Of a stretch of 64,000 nucleotides of DNA, positions 17,801 to 28,022 are shown in pieces. Numbering within the stretch: the stretch's first letter is position 1; every line of letters begins with the position of its first letter. Made by a program: the position numbers and the translations under genes. Origin of the DNA: Glandiceps talaboti (Eukaryota > Hemichordata > Enteropneusta > Spengelidae); contig NC_135556.1 in the NCBI RefSeq assembly GCF_964340395.1, forward strand, positions 9,740,001 through 9,804,000, read 5' to 3'. The notes beneath the pieces were generated by a model. The model saw only the letters and a program-made list of their open reading frames with translations, did not search any database and was not told the origin of the DNA.

Positions 17801-18779
17801 AAATTACAGTTTTGTTTCATCTACGGACCCGTAACACGTACACACCCACAACGCTATATAAAGGCTACGGCTACACTACCAGCCAAGCTTAAACTTCACA
17901 GTCAAAGACAAACAGAAGAGGAAATCTGGTATATGCTACTCTCCCATTGAACGACGCTGCCATTACTACAGTGGTCCTTCTTACTTTTCTGTATGGAAAT
18001 TGCGGCATGACTGTCACAAAATGAAATATATGACCTCTTAATAAAATCAACATAACTCTAAGACAATCAGCAAATGCCAGTAACATCAACAATGACTTGT
18101 CCTTGAGTGAACTAAAGTGTTCAACAAGTTCAGTTACTGAAGGACAGGATCTTTAAACTTGTTAAATAAATCTGTCCAAATACCTGTCTGGAACATACCA
18201 ACATCTGTCAATGAGTACAAAACATTGCACGATTTAACCATCTAATACTTCTATCAATAGAAATATGGGGAAACTCGCCTCGAAAATACGTCAACCATCC
18301 AGCTGTCGATGCAATGACTTTTGCGTAATATTGGCTATGTTGAATTTAAAAGGTCTACTATGGTCAACCGCACTATACAATTGTTGTCACTAGAGCCTAT
18401 CACTTAGGATTGTAAGTACATATGGCACACTTCCCTGTGAGTGATGTGTAAAAACCACTGTAGTCTACTCTATGCATCACTTTAAAATCCAACCAAACTG
18501 CTAGAATCCGGAAAATTAGGAATCTACCTCCAAAAATATCGTTCCTTGCCTTACCTCGCAGAACAACCCTTGCCTTTGGGTCATTACATGGTAATTCAGG
18601 GCAAATTAATGGCCAAAAGTGGGCATATTTTCAAGGTATAAGCACTTACTAATTCACCAGAAATATCTGAATTTGTCACAGAAAATGAAATACAAATCTT
18701 CCCCTCGTGAAACACTTTCAAATTCTACTGAAAACTAAAGTGTGTTATGTGTTCGTAACTTTAAGTTGCATACTTTTCA
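14850..18779. other. Intergenic stretch with dispersed repeats
   Basis: No supported gene. Two related segments begin ttagggagcc(c/t)t at 16037 and 16860, continue with attacaagggg, and each ends near a G or C homopolymer. Another pair sharing catctacggaccc is at about 17281-17345 and 17817-17885. ORFs of 125-145 codons at 15.3-15.9 kb overlap on opposite strands and show no recognisable domain. Confidence 0.55.
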
Positions 18780-18825
<46 letters not shown>

Positions 18826-18826
18826 G
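18780..18826. repeat. (ACT)n microsatellite at the 5' junction of the Tx1 LINE
   Basis: About 15 ACT units lie immediately upstream of the LINE 5' UTR, which begins gagctatgtagacgtg. The same trinucleotide borders the downstream LINE remains. Confidence 0.95.
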
Positions 18827-19031
18827 AGCTATGTAGACGTGTTGTAGTGGCGCTCCCGTGAATCGTAAACAATCTGAGTTCCTGAAAGCCATCCACTGAG
18901 TTTTTCACCTCAGATAAATTGTTAAGTACATTGTGGTACTTTCCGTAAGTCGATTTTCTGTTGTTTTGTCACTTTTTCCGATTCTTTCGTAGTTTTTGTT
19001 TGTTCGTCGGTCTCCTGCCGACGTGGCCAAG

Positions 19032-20549
19032 ATGGCCGCGCTCGACACAGGCCATGGTCGGAATCCCTTCCAAGGATTGACCAGAAAACATGGTATACGT
19101 TGTCAATCTGTTGAAGGCGTAAAGGCACAAGAATATGTCAAACTTGTAGCGGCTATTATTGGGCCAGAAAATGTTCTTGCTGCGTCCAGAGCCAATGGTG
19201 CCGTGATGATATTTGTGAATTCTATGACATGGGTTGAACATGTATGTAATATGGGCATTGATATTGATGGAATGTGGGTTCATGCTGAACCACTTGTCAA
19301 ACCCTCTACAAAAGTTATTTTATCAGGTGTTCCCCCTTTCATACCGAACGAAGTACTTGAAGGGGAAATGACAAGGTATGGTACACCGGTTAGCGCCTTG
19401 AAACCGATACCACTAGGGTTTAAAGAAGCAGGGCTAAGACATGTAAAGTCTTTCCGCCGTCAAATGTTTATTTTGCCACACTCTGATATCGACAAAAGAG
19501 ATCTACAAGGTATGTTTCAGGTTAATTTTGAAGGTAGACAGTACCGTATTTTTCTTTCAACTGACGAGCCCAAATGCTTCAAATGTAACATAACTGGACA
19601 TTTCCAACGACAATGTCCAAATAACACACCTGAGAATGATACACAACGTAACAACCCTGTAAACAATGACACACAACCTGACAATAACAATGAAAAGAAT
19701 GCTAAAGACAACCGTACGACACCGACAGGTGAAAGCGAAAATCAAAAGGCTGACGCCCAGAGACAGATAAATCATGAAGACAACGATACTATAACCGACA
19801 ACCCTAACCCAGTTCTTAACGATAATCAAACTAACACTAATGATACAAATGACAACACTGTACAAATGGAAACTATTGACGAACAAGAAGTCAACACTGT
19901 TAGAAACGACAACACAACACAACTAAACAACATTGAAACAACCCAAACCAACGACGATGACGAAAACAAACACATTGAACACGAAAATACAGTCGAAGAG
20001 AGGGTACGAACCCCTCCTTCAACCTTCTCTCTCTCTCCTCCCTCCATTCCTTCTGATCTTGACTCCCCTGATTCCAGCGACACTCCACCAATATCTTTCG
20101 AGCTATCGGGGAGTGCACTTCTACAAGACACATCACAAAATAATCAAGACAAACAATCACAAGACCTATTTGTGATACCAGAAACACAAATGACAACTTA
20201 CAATGACGATGAATACCACGACGCATACGAAAATACAAAAGAAGACGATACGGAATCTCTGGCATCTGAAATGTCAGATATCTCTCAAATTAACGAAAAT
20301 GACCACATTGGACCAACTACTGAGCAACTAAAAGAATTCTTACAGGATACTATGCACTCAAAGAAAATAATAGACAGGTGTAGAGACTTCTACCCAAATC
20401 TGAGAGTCTTAGCTAACCGTCTGAAACACTTCCGATCAACACAAAAACTTACCTCAGCACAGAAATCACGCATTTACAAAATTAGAACAAAGGTTTTAGC
20501 ACACATCAAAACGACCAGTTACCGTGATGCACTTTTAAACGATAAATAA
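19032..20549 (+). CDS. LINE ORF1, CCHC zinc-knuckle nucleic-acid-binding protein
   Basis: ATG at 19032 lies in a strong context (gccaagATGg); the open frame extends 12 codons upstream without an ATG. The product is 505 residues. Residues about 90-175 carry a Tx1 ORF1-like block (VPPFIPNEVL, RYGTPVSAL, KPIPLGFKE, SFRRQMFIL). Residues 182-195 form one CX2CX4HX4C knuckle (CFKCNITGHFQRQC). The following ~220 residues are low-complexity Asn/Asp/Thr-rich with a Ser/Pro patch. The C-terminal ~90 residues look helical and basic. It is expected to coat LINE RNA in the RNP. Unlike L1 ORF1p there is no obvious long coiled coil. Confidence 0.85.
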   Translation: MAALDTGHGRNPFQGLTRKHGIRCQSVEGVKAQEYVKLVAAIIGPENVLAASRANGAVMIFVNSMTWVEHVCNMGIDIDGMWVHAEPLVKPSTKVILSGVPPFIPNEVLEGEMTRYGTPVSALKPIPLGFKEAGLRHVKSFRRQMFILPHSDIDKRDLQGMFQVNFEGRQYRIFLSTDEPKCFKCNITGHFQRQCPNNTPENDTQRNNPVNNDTQPDNNNEKNAKDNRTTPTGESENQKADAQRQINHEDNDTITDNPNPVLNDNQTNTNDTNDNTVQMETIDEQEVNTVRNDNTTQLNNIETTQTNDDDENKHIEHENTVEERVRTPPSTFSLSPPSIPSDLDSPDSSDTPPISFELSGSALLQDTSQNNQDKQSQDLFVIPETQMTTYNDDEYHDAYENTKEDDTESLASEMSDISQINENDHIGPTTEQLKEFLQDTMHSKKIIDRCRDFYPNLRVLANRLKHFRSTQKLTSAQKSRIYKIRTKVLAHIKTTSYRDALLNDK

Positions 20550-20568
20550 ATCCTTCTTTCCTCCATTC

Positions 20569-23500
20569 ATGTTACCTATTAAACTTTATTTTTTTCTCAT
20601 AGTCATGGCAGCAGGCCTACAGTGTGATACACTAAATGTCAGAGGCTGTCGTGACTCCCTGAAACGTTACCAAGTCTTTGAATACCTGAAAAACAACACC
20701 CGTGCAGATTTTCATTTAATCCAAGAAACACATACTACTCCACAAGACGAAAATACCTGGCAAGTCACCTGGCGAGGCAGAGCTCTCTTTTCTCACTGTG
20801 AAGGTACTGTAAACCAAGGAGGCGTAGCCATTTTATTTTCACCAAAATCAAAAATTGATGTTTTAACTAAACGTGCATTGATACCAGGACACCTTCTATA
20901 TGCTTACGTTACCGTAAATGACGTTAAGATCCACATAATTAACGTGTATGCCCCTACGAATGGTAAAGAACGTATGGAATGCTTCACAACTCTTAAACGT
21001 CACCTTAGTTCTATTAAGGACGACGATCCAATTTACATAGGAGGTGATTTTAACTGTACCACTGACCCATCACACGACCGTAATGGTGGTACAGAACCCG
21101 ACTACAGAACTTCAAATCTTTTATCCAACATTCTTCGTCGTTTCAAACTCATTGACGCCTGGAGAAACCAAAATCCTCACGCTTCAAACTACACCTGGCA
21201 CCGTGAAAATACTCATGCACGTTTAGATAAAATATACATTAGCAAGCACTCTTCAAATCACATAAAAAACTGTTCTATCCTCAATTCATCTTTAGCCTTT
21301 TCCGACCACTCGCTTGTAACGCTCACTGTATCCCAACAAAATGTTAATAACCGTAACCCTGTATGGTGTCTTAATACCGACATTCTAGAGGAGGAGGTGT
21401 ACCAAAATATCATTACACAACTTTGGTACAAATGGGTCAAACAGAAAACTAATTACCCCAGAATTCAAACTTGGTGGGACATCGGTAAACTAAAGATAAA
21501 ACAACTTACACAACAATATTGTTACCATAGACATCACCGTAATAAAATGGAAAAAAAGAATCTTGAAACAGAAGTGTCCCATCTCGAAAGTCAACTCGCC
21601 GATAACCCTACACTTGAAACCACGTATAACGAAAAAAAGAATTTACTCTCTCAAATCACTGACCAGGAAAGCAAAGGTGCAGCAATACGTAGCAGACACT
21701 CTTTCCTCAATAACTCAACAGCTCCCGGTGACTTTCTCTTCAACCTTGAAAAACAAAATGGACGTCGAAAATCCATTATCCATCTCGAAAATGAAAACAA
21801 TCTTCTGACTGAAAACCCTAAGGAAATTCGTAATCTTGTTAATTCTTTCTACAAAGATCTTTATAGCCCTGAACCAATTGATATAGATTCTATCAATATT
21901 CTCCATGAAAACTTACCCAAACTCGAACATTCTGACCGCGAATTTCTCGAGACAGACATCACTTTTGAAGAATTCACCAACGCTCTTAATACTCTCAATT
22001 CTGGTCGTTCCCCAGGAATTGACGGTCTTCCAGTCGAATTTTATAAAACGTTCTGGTCTATTCTAGGCCAAAATCTACATGAAGTCATGCTTAATTCTAT
22101 CAATGAAGGAATCTTACCAGTTTCATGTCGCCGTGCCGTTACAACTTTAATTCCAAAAACCGGAAATCCCAACTTACTGAAAAACTGGCGCCCTATCAGC
22201 TTGCTTTGTAGTGACTACAAAATTTTAACTAAGACACTCTCTCTCCGCCTAAAAACCGTTCTGAATTCCATTATTCACTGTGACCAAACCTGTAGTGTTC
22301 CTGGCCGTCAGATCCACGATAATATTTCATTTCTGCGTGACAGCATCAGCTTTGCAAACGAAAACAACATTCCACTTGGCATAGTCGCTCTTGACCAAGA
22401 GAAAGCATTCGACCGCGTCCATCATGAATATATGTACAGTACTTTAAAGTCATTCGGTTTTGGGGACAAGTTTGTTGACTATATTCGTTTAATTTATAAT
22501 GAAGCCCAGTGTTTAATCCGCGTCAATGATAATCTCACTTCACCCATACCTTTTGCAAGAGGCATTCGCCAAGGTTGCTCCCTGTCAGGCCAATTGTACA
22601 TTCTAGTCATTGAACCTTTACTAAATCATATCAGAACTAAAGCCGCTATCACAGGTCTTAACATCCCTAATTCTAACAAGAGCTCCGAGAAATGTAATCT
22701 TTCAGCATACGCAGACGATGTTGAAATTTTAACCACAAAGGAGGAAGATTTCCATAAATTGCAACACAGTCTCTCTATTTATGAACGTGCTTCCAACGCT
22801 AAAATTAATTTCATCAAATCTAAAGGTCTGTGGGTCGGAAGCTGGTGTGGGCGTCGCGACAATCCACTCAACATCGAATGGAACAGTACAGGGCTTAAAC
22901 TTCTCGGTATTTACCTTGGCAATTCAAACTCGTACATAGACAAAAATTGGAAAGAACTCAGTCAGAAAATTGAATGTAAAATTGAACGCTGGTCACACTT
23001 CGCACCTCGATTGTCATATAGAGGGCGTGCCTTGATAATTAATCAACTGATCTCCTCTAAGGCTTTACACGTATTAGCGGCCCTTTGTCCCCCTGAATAT
23101 TTAATTTCCCATCTCCAACGCTTATTTCTTAATTTTTTCTGGAATGGGAAACACTGGACACCCTCAGAAACCATTTATTTACCCAGAGAAAAAGGCGGTC
23201 AGAATTTGATTCATCTCCCAACTCGTGTCGCTACTTTCCGTATACAACTTCTTCAAAGATACCTTTATACTGATAATAAACATCTTCGTTTCCAAATGAT
23301 GGACTACTATTTCAGCAAAGCTGGAAACTTGAATTATGAAAAAGAGCTCCTCGCAACTGATCTTAACATGAATTTAAACCACTTACCTGCTTTCTACCTT
23401 GAAACTCTTAATGTCTGGAAAACAACGCAAAAGATTCGTAAAATCGACCCCGACAATATCTCAGAGCTTTTAAATGAACCTTTATTTTATAATAGTCAAG

Positions 23501-24495
23501 TTTTACACCACCTTCGCAAGGAACCATTTGTTCTCAATCACCTCGTTACCTCTGGAATTACACAGGTCAAACATATAATTAACAATAATCACACCGCTTT
23601 TCTCTCCGCCCCCGATATTTTACACCGCGTATCCATTCAGTCCGAAAGAATTCTTCAACTTACCCTTGATACTATTCACAAATCTCTGCATCCTCAATGG
23701 ATGAATACATTACTTACCTATTTAAATAATCACGATAGCAATACACCACAAGTAACATCACACATTAACATAAGCGTTGAACTCTACACTTCAGATGATC
23801 TTAACTTACCTTTATATAAATTTGAAAAAGGTTCCATCTATAAATACCTTGTTCATGCACACCACATAAAACGTCTTCCGGAAGCTATCGATACTGTTTG
23901 GCGTGACATTTTAAGTATTCCTGACCACGTCAAACCAAACTTTAAAGACTGTTACCCTCCACTTTTATCTCTTTACGAAGGTGATTTACAATGGCGTATT
24001 CTTCACGGCACTTACCTAACAGGGAATCTTTTAGTTCAACTTGGTTATTGTAATACTGCTACTTGCCCGTTTTGCAGTGATAGAGACTCACTGCAACACA
24101 TTTTCTTCGATTGTATACACAACAAGCCTCTCTTTAATTATCTAAACTGCCTTATTAGTAAACTCCTCCCAAACTCTAATATTCCCCCTTGGTGGTTTAT
24201 ACTTAACCCTCACAAACGCTCTTGTATGTTCAACTCTATCCATGAACGTCACATGTTTATATTCTTAATTTCAATTGCTAAATTGTCGATTCACATCTGC
24301 CGTCGCAACAAGCGTGAAAACAGCCCTTTCTTTGACATACTTCAAACATTCAAAAATAAGATTTCAACTCGTCTCAAGGCTGAATACGTCTTCTACAGAC
24401 TAAATCATAAACTCAAACTTTTCAAAATAAAGTGGGCAATAAGCAACTTGCTGTGTAGAATTTCAATCACTGGAGAGTTAGAACTTTTATTATAG
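20569..24495 (+). CDS. LINE ORF2: AP-type endonuclease plus reverse transcriptase
   Basis: 1308 codons from ATG 20569; ATG 20605 (MAAGLQCDTLNVRG) is an equally good start. The apurinic-type endonuclease spans residues ~20-255, with QETHT, GGDFNC, DR and SDHSLV. The RT spans ~470-800, with SPGIDGLPVEFYK, NWRPISLL, ALDQEKAFDRV, GIRQGCSLSG and YADD at residues 714-717, so the catalytic Asp pair is intact. A C-terminal CX2CX7HX4C finger (CPFC...H...C) starts at residue 1166. This order (EN, RT, CCHC) is standard for Tx1/L1-type LINEs, which nick DNA and prime reverse transcription at the nick. No stops or frameshifts were found. The 19-nt gap after ORF1 suggests translation by reinitiation or internal initiation (inference). 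Confidence 0.92.
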   Translation: MLPIKLYFFLIVMAAGLQCDTLNVRGCRDSLKRYQVFEYLKNNTRADFHLIQETHTTPQDENTWQVTWRGRALFSHCEGTVNQGGVAILFSPKSKIDVLTKRALIPGHLLYAYVTVNDVKIHIINVYAPTNGKERMECFTTLKRHLSSIKDDDPIYIGGDFNCTTDPSHDRNGGTEPDYRTSNLLSNILRRFKLIDAWRNQNPHASNYTWHRENTHARLDKIYISKHSSNHIKNCSILNSSLAFSDHSLVTLTVSQQNVNNRNPVWCLNTDILEEEVYQNIITQLWYKWVKQKTNYPRIQTWWDIGKLKIKQLTQQYCYHRHHRNKMEKKNLETEVSHLESQLADNPTLETTYNEKKNLLSQITDQESKGAAIRSRHSFLNNSTAPGDFLFNLEKQNGRRKSIIHLENENNLLTENPKEIRNLVNSFYKDLYSPEPIDIDSINILHENLPKLEHSDREFLETDITFEEFTNALNTLNSGRSPGIDGLPVEFYKTFWSILGQNLHEVMLNSINEGILPVSCRRAVTTLIPKTGNPNLLKNWRPISLLCSDYKILTKTLSLRLKTVLNSIIHCDQTCSVPGRQIHDNISFLRDSISFANENNIPLGIVALDQEKAFDRVHHEYMYSTLKSFGFGDKFVDYIRLIYNEAQCLIRVNDNLTSPIPFARGIRQGCSLSGQLYILVIEPLLNHIRTKAAITGLNIPNSNKSSEKCNLSAYADDVEILTTKEEDFHKLQHSLSIYERASNAKINFIKSKGLWVGSWCGRRDNPLNIEWNSTGLKLLGIYLGNSNSYIDKNWKELSQKIECKIERWSHFAPRLSYRGRALIINQLISSKALHVLAALCPPEYLISHLQRLFLNFFWNGKHWTPSETIYLPREKGGQNLIHLPTRVATFRIQLLQRYLYTDNKHLRFQMMDYYFSKAGNLNYEKELLATDLNMNLNHLPAFYLETLNVWKTTQKIRKIDPDNISELLNEPLFYNSQVLHHLRKEPFVLNHLVTSGITQVKHIINNNHTAFLSAPDILHRVSIQSERILQLTLDTIHKSLHPQWMNTLLTYLNNHDSNTPQVTSHINISVELYTSDDLNLPLYKFEKGSIYKYLVHAHHIKRLPEAIDTVWRDILSIPDHVKPNFKDCYPPLLSLYEGDLQWRILHGTYLTGNLLVQLGYCNTATCPFCSDRDSLQHIFFDCIHNKPLFNYLNCLISKLLPNSNIPPWWFILNPHKRSCMFNSIHERHMFIFLISIAKLSIHICRRNKRENSPFFDILQTFKNKISTRLKAEYVFYRLNHKLKLFKIKWAISNLLCRISITGELELLL

Positions 24496-25187
24496 GTTTT
24501 GTATTTGTAAGCCACCTAGTATTGTCATGTAAATAGTGTATATAAGCCTTCTCTTTTTCGTTTTCAATAAAGTTAGCACACAACAGTGCGTGTCCTCTCC
24601 TTTGTCGTAACCACTGCACTACATCGTAATACAATGTACACCACACAACACCTACAGTCTATATTTTCCACGGTCGTTGTCGGGCAACCGTATTGGGCTG
24701 CGTACTCTTTGCGTGTTCCCTTCTTGGGTTCGACGGTTGCCCTGATGGAAGACAGACTGACACATTAACCCCCTTTCAACTCCCTTTGAGTTGCTATGTT
24801 CTCTTTAACAGGTGTGAAACTGGATGGACAACCGAAAATGAACTCAAGATCATACCGGTCTGGAGCTGTCCCGAAAGCCGACATCCAACATATGCAGATA
24901 CTCGTCACAGCTGTGATCAACAACCCCGCACGTCATCACCATAACAACCAACAAAGTCACCAACATTTACAACGTCGATTTCAAGCTCTTACATCATCTT
25001 CCACCAGCTGTATACCATTATAACTCTCACATAACTATTGTACAAATGTATATATTTATGCCAACCATGATACCAGTGATGTATTTTGTGCTATCTTTCG
25101 TGTAATTTATTCTCAATTTTTTAAATCCTTAATTTGAAACCGTGCTGTAACTCTTTTTATAAATGGAATTAAAAGTTCCTTTTGAAA

Positions 25188-25226
<39 letters not shown>

Positions 25227-25251
25227 GTTACTGCTGCTGCTGCTGCTGCTG

Positions 25252-25283
<32 letters not shown>

Positions 25284-25328
25284 GCTGCTACTACTACTAC
25301 TACTACTACTATTACTACTACGACTACG

Positions 25329-25375
<47 letters not shown>

Positions 25376-25422
25376 CACCACCACCACCACCACCACTACC
25401 ACTACTACTACTACTACTACTT
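25188..25422. repeat. (ACT)n with GCT, ACG and ACC variants
   Basis: About 235 bp of trinucleotides, mostly ACT with blocks of GCT and ACC. The poly-Thr, poly-Tyr and poly-Val ORFs over it are not genes. It separates the 3' region of the Tx1 LINE from the second, truncated LINE. Confidence 0.98.
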
Positions 25423-26364
25423 CATCACTCAGTCGATCTTAATCTGGCCTTTTATAAACTCGAAAAGGGAGCAATATACAAATACCTCATCATGGTACTA
25501 CATGTCAACAAATCACCGATCAGACTGGACACTGTTTGGAGAGACATTCTTAGTTTACCAGATTCAACAAAACCAAACTTTAAGGCTTGTTACTACCCAC
25601 CAACAATACAAAAAGAAGGAGACCTGCAATGGCGAATTATCCACGGAGCCTACACAACAGGCACTTTTCTCCATAATGCTGGATTTCGACCCAACTCAAA
25701 CTGTCCACTTTGTGAAACCAGTGATTCTCTCTTCCACGCTTTTCTGGAATGTCAACGCATCCAACATTTGCTCAGTTATGTAACCAAAATTGCATCAAAC
25801 CTTACAACGAACACCGGGACCACTCCGATGAGCGCGGCAAGTTTTATCATCAATCCACCAGCCAAGAAAAACAACACTTTCGCCAACAAAAGAACCCTAC
25901 ATCTATTCACCTTTATCACATCGGTAGCAAAACTATCGATTCATCTCGCCAGAAGAAACCGAACCAGTAACACACCACCGATCGACCCGCTCGCAATATT
26001 TAAAACAAGAATTCGGACAAGGCTTTTCATCGAATTCGAACACTATAAACTGAGACAAGAACTTGATGTATTTATTTCAACGTGGGGCATTAATAACACT
26101 ATTTGTCGCATATCAAACGGAAAACTACACATAGAAATCTAATCCCTTCATGCATTTGAAAGCATAGTATCGCTGAACACTGATGTACATAACTTTGTTC
26201 CCGCCAAACACGCAAGTCTCATTTAATGTTTTCCATGTCTAGCCGTACCGATGTATTTGGATTTTAAATTTATACTTTCATTCGTACTCTGCTGATTTCC
26301 TTTGTAAATATTTTATTTAGCACTTCAATGTATCAGGGCAAAGACGAATAAAGTTCAATTGAAA

Positions 26365-26365
<1 letters not shown>
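25423..26365 (+). mobile_element. 5'-truncated related Tx1-type LINE (3' end only)
   Basis: The sequence begins abruptly after the ACT tract with a frame homologous to ORF2 of the upstream LINE from about its residue 1083. It continues as TVWRDILSLPDSTKPNFKAC, a CPLC...H...C finger, and FITSVAKLSIHLARRN to the stop at about 26142, then a ~220-bp 3' UTR with AATAAA and again (ACT)n. It is clearly diverged from the upstream ORF2 C-terminus, so it is a sister family, not a copy of that element. The open frame after the truncation is still intact. Confidence 0.85.

Positions 26366-26431
<66 letters not shown>
26366..26431. repeat. (ACT)n at the 3' end of the truncated LINE
   Basis: About 22 ACT units directly after aataaagttcaattgaaa. 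Confidence 0.97.
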
Positions 26432-26432
<1 letters not shown>

Positions 26433-26439
26433 CAGTCAT

Positions 26440-27800
26440 TCATTCATTCCCGCCACTTATTGGATTACCCAGGCTCTGCCGATGAAATACTGCACTCTCA
26501 TCGGTTGTGGAATGGCTGTGTGTTCTATTTTAGAAGATGAACCCCTCATATGGTACATCTGGGATATACAAACACGACCCCACCTAGCTTTTCACTGCCA
26601 ACCCTAAACTTTTTTTTTACGTATTCGAGAAAAAATAATAAAATCGCAAAAAATGTGAAGAAATATTGGATGCGGAAACTGACATCAACTTAAAAAGACA
26701 CTCTAAAACTGTTCTTCCAATCTGTAATGGCTTTACATCTGATAGGATGAAATAAACAACAAAGAGACCATTTGGAAAACAATGGGATACCTGAACTAGA
26801 CACTCAAACATGAAAAAAAATATGTAATAAAATAAAATAAAAAATCTACCTACCCCACCTATTCTAAAATCGAGTGTAACCGGAACCACACCATTTTTTA
26901 TTAGGCCTCGTGCTATGGTATTTACAATTTATAACAATCCGTTCTTTTAACCTTTGACCCCGAAATGGCACTTATCCAAAGGCTTGTGAGGCAAGAATTT
27001 ATACTCTACTTTGCATTCTGTTAAGTTTTATGTGGTGGAACTGAAATGAATGCACGTAGGGGCTATTCATAATTTGTAGAACAGATCAACCGGGGGTGTC
27101 AAACCTATTCTTTCAAATTGTAACAGAGGTGTACATACAGAGATGAATACAAACACGGGAATCGTGCAAATCTAGTAGCTGACTATGTTAAAATTCGTCC
27201 GTATGCTGCTAGTAAATTTCTTTTGGAAAAGTCTGCTACTAGCTATGTTGAAAGTCATAGGGCAGTCTATCTCCAAAAATTTATCTGGATGGCATCCCTA
27301 GCTCTCTATTTATTACTACTTCCTTGTTAATATAATCTGTCTAGAATGGACGCGTTCTAGTTGTCAGGGCAACCATACACAGTCTAACGTGAAATATCCG
27401 AATCCATTACATGTAATCTAATCGAAATGAATCCTAAAGAACAAGGTGTGTGTCTAAGGTAAGACAGCAAACGGTTGCAAGTGGTGAAGTTCTGTCAAAA
27501 ACAAATATGGCGACCGCCAACTTCGACCTCTAAACCGAGCTACAAACAACAGCAGAGAAAGTGAACCATGCAAAGATATGTCGACTACTCATCGAAGGTG
27601 GAACAAAGGTGCTTAGAGGTATTCTAGATACAGTTCACCCACCGGATACACTCCAGTCACAACTAGTACAGCTTTAAATGTGTGAACGAAACGAAAAATC
27701 TATCTATCCCACCTATTCTAAAATTGAGAGTAATCGGAACCATACACAATTTAAAAAAAAAAGTTAGGCCTAAGCTTTTCCTTTGGGAGCTAAAAAATGA
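26440..27800. other. Intergenic or intronic stretch with a repeat pair
   Basis: No exon recognised. 26840-26905 and 27695-27770 are copies of one dispersed repeat (shared ccacctattctaaaat, ggaacca and ttaggcct), about 855 bp apart. Confidence 0.6.
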
Positions 27801-27821
27801 CTCCATAAATTCAAATCTTAC

Positions 27822-28022
27822 CTTCAAACATGTGAACACTGGATTCAGGACTATCTCTCATAGCATCCATGAATATACCAGGTAAGAATTTGCTGAGGAC
27901 AATGCGTATACGGGGTCCAATTAATTTATCAGCCGTCATTTTGGAAAATAATTCTGCAGTTCTTTCTCTGACATTGGGATTGGTGGAATTACAGAAAAGA
28001 TCTAGTAAGTATATCAGAGCAC
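27822..28022 (-). CDS. DNAJC13: DNAJC13 exon d
   Basis: Acceptor ttgttgacag, donor GAAG|gtaaga. It encodes [14 protein letters not shown] through VHMFEG, the most conserved block seen here. Confidence 0.88.

Larger units (their letters stand above)
18827..25187 (+). mobile_element. Full-length, ORF-intact Tx1-clade LINE
   Basis: A 5' UTR of about 205 bp, ORF1 (19032-20549), a 19-bp gap, ORF2 (20569-24495) and a 3' UTR. The RT motifs (LDQEKAFDRV, RGIRQGCSLSGQLY, AYADD) and the endonuclease GGDFNC...DR spacing are those of the Tx1 clade. The 3' end is ambiguous. AATAAAGTT at about 24568 could be the element's own tail. Alternatively the UTR runs to 25187, where ttttgaaaactactact resembles the end of the second LINE copy (aattgaaaactactact). 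Lack of internal stops suggests recent mobility. Confidence 0.85.

Noticed and set aside
19517-20265. Minus-strand ORFs of 64-121 codons opposite LINE ORF1
   Set aside because: Shadow frames of the intact plus-strand ORF.
24682-24741. 9-bp stem (gggcaaccg / cggttgccc) as a structural RNA
   Set aside because: A 42-nt unpaired loop and no supporting structure; likely chance within LINE-derived or unknown sequence.
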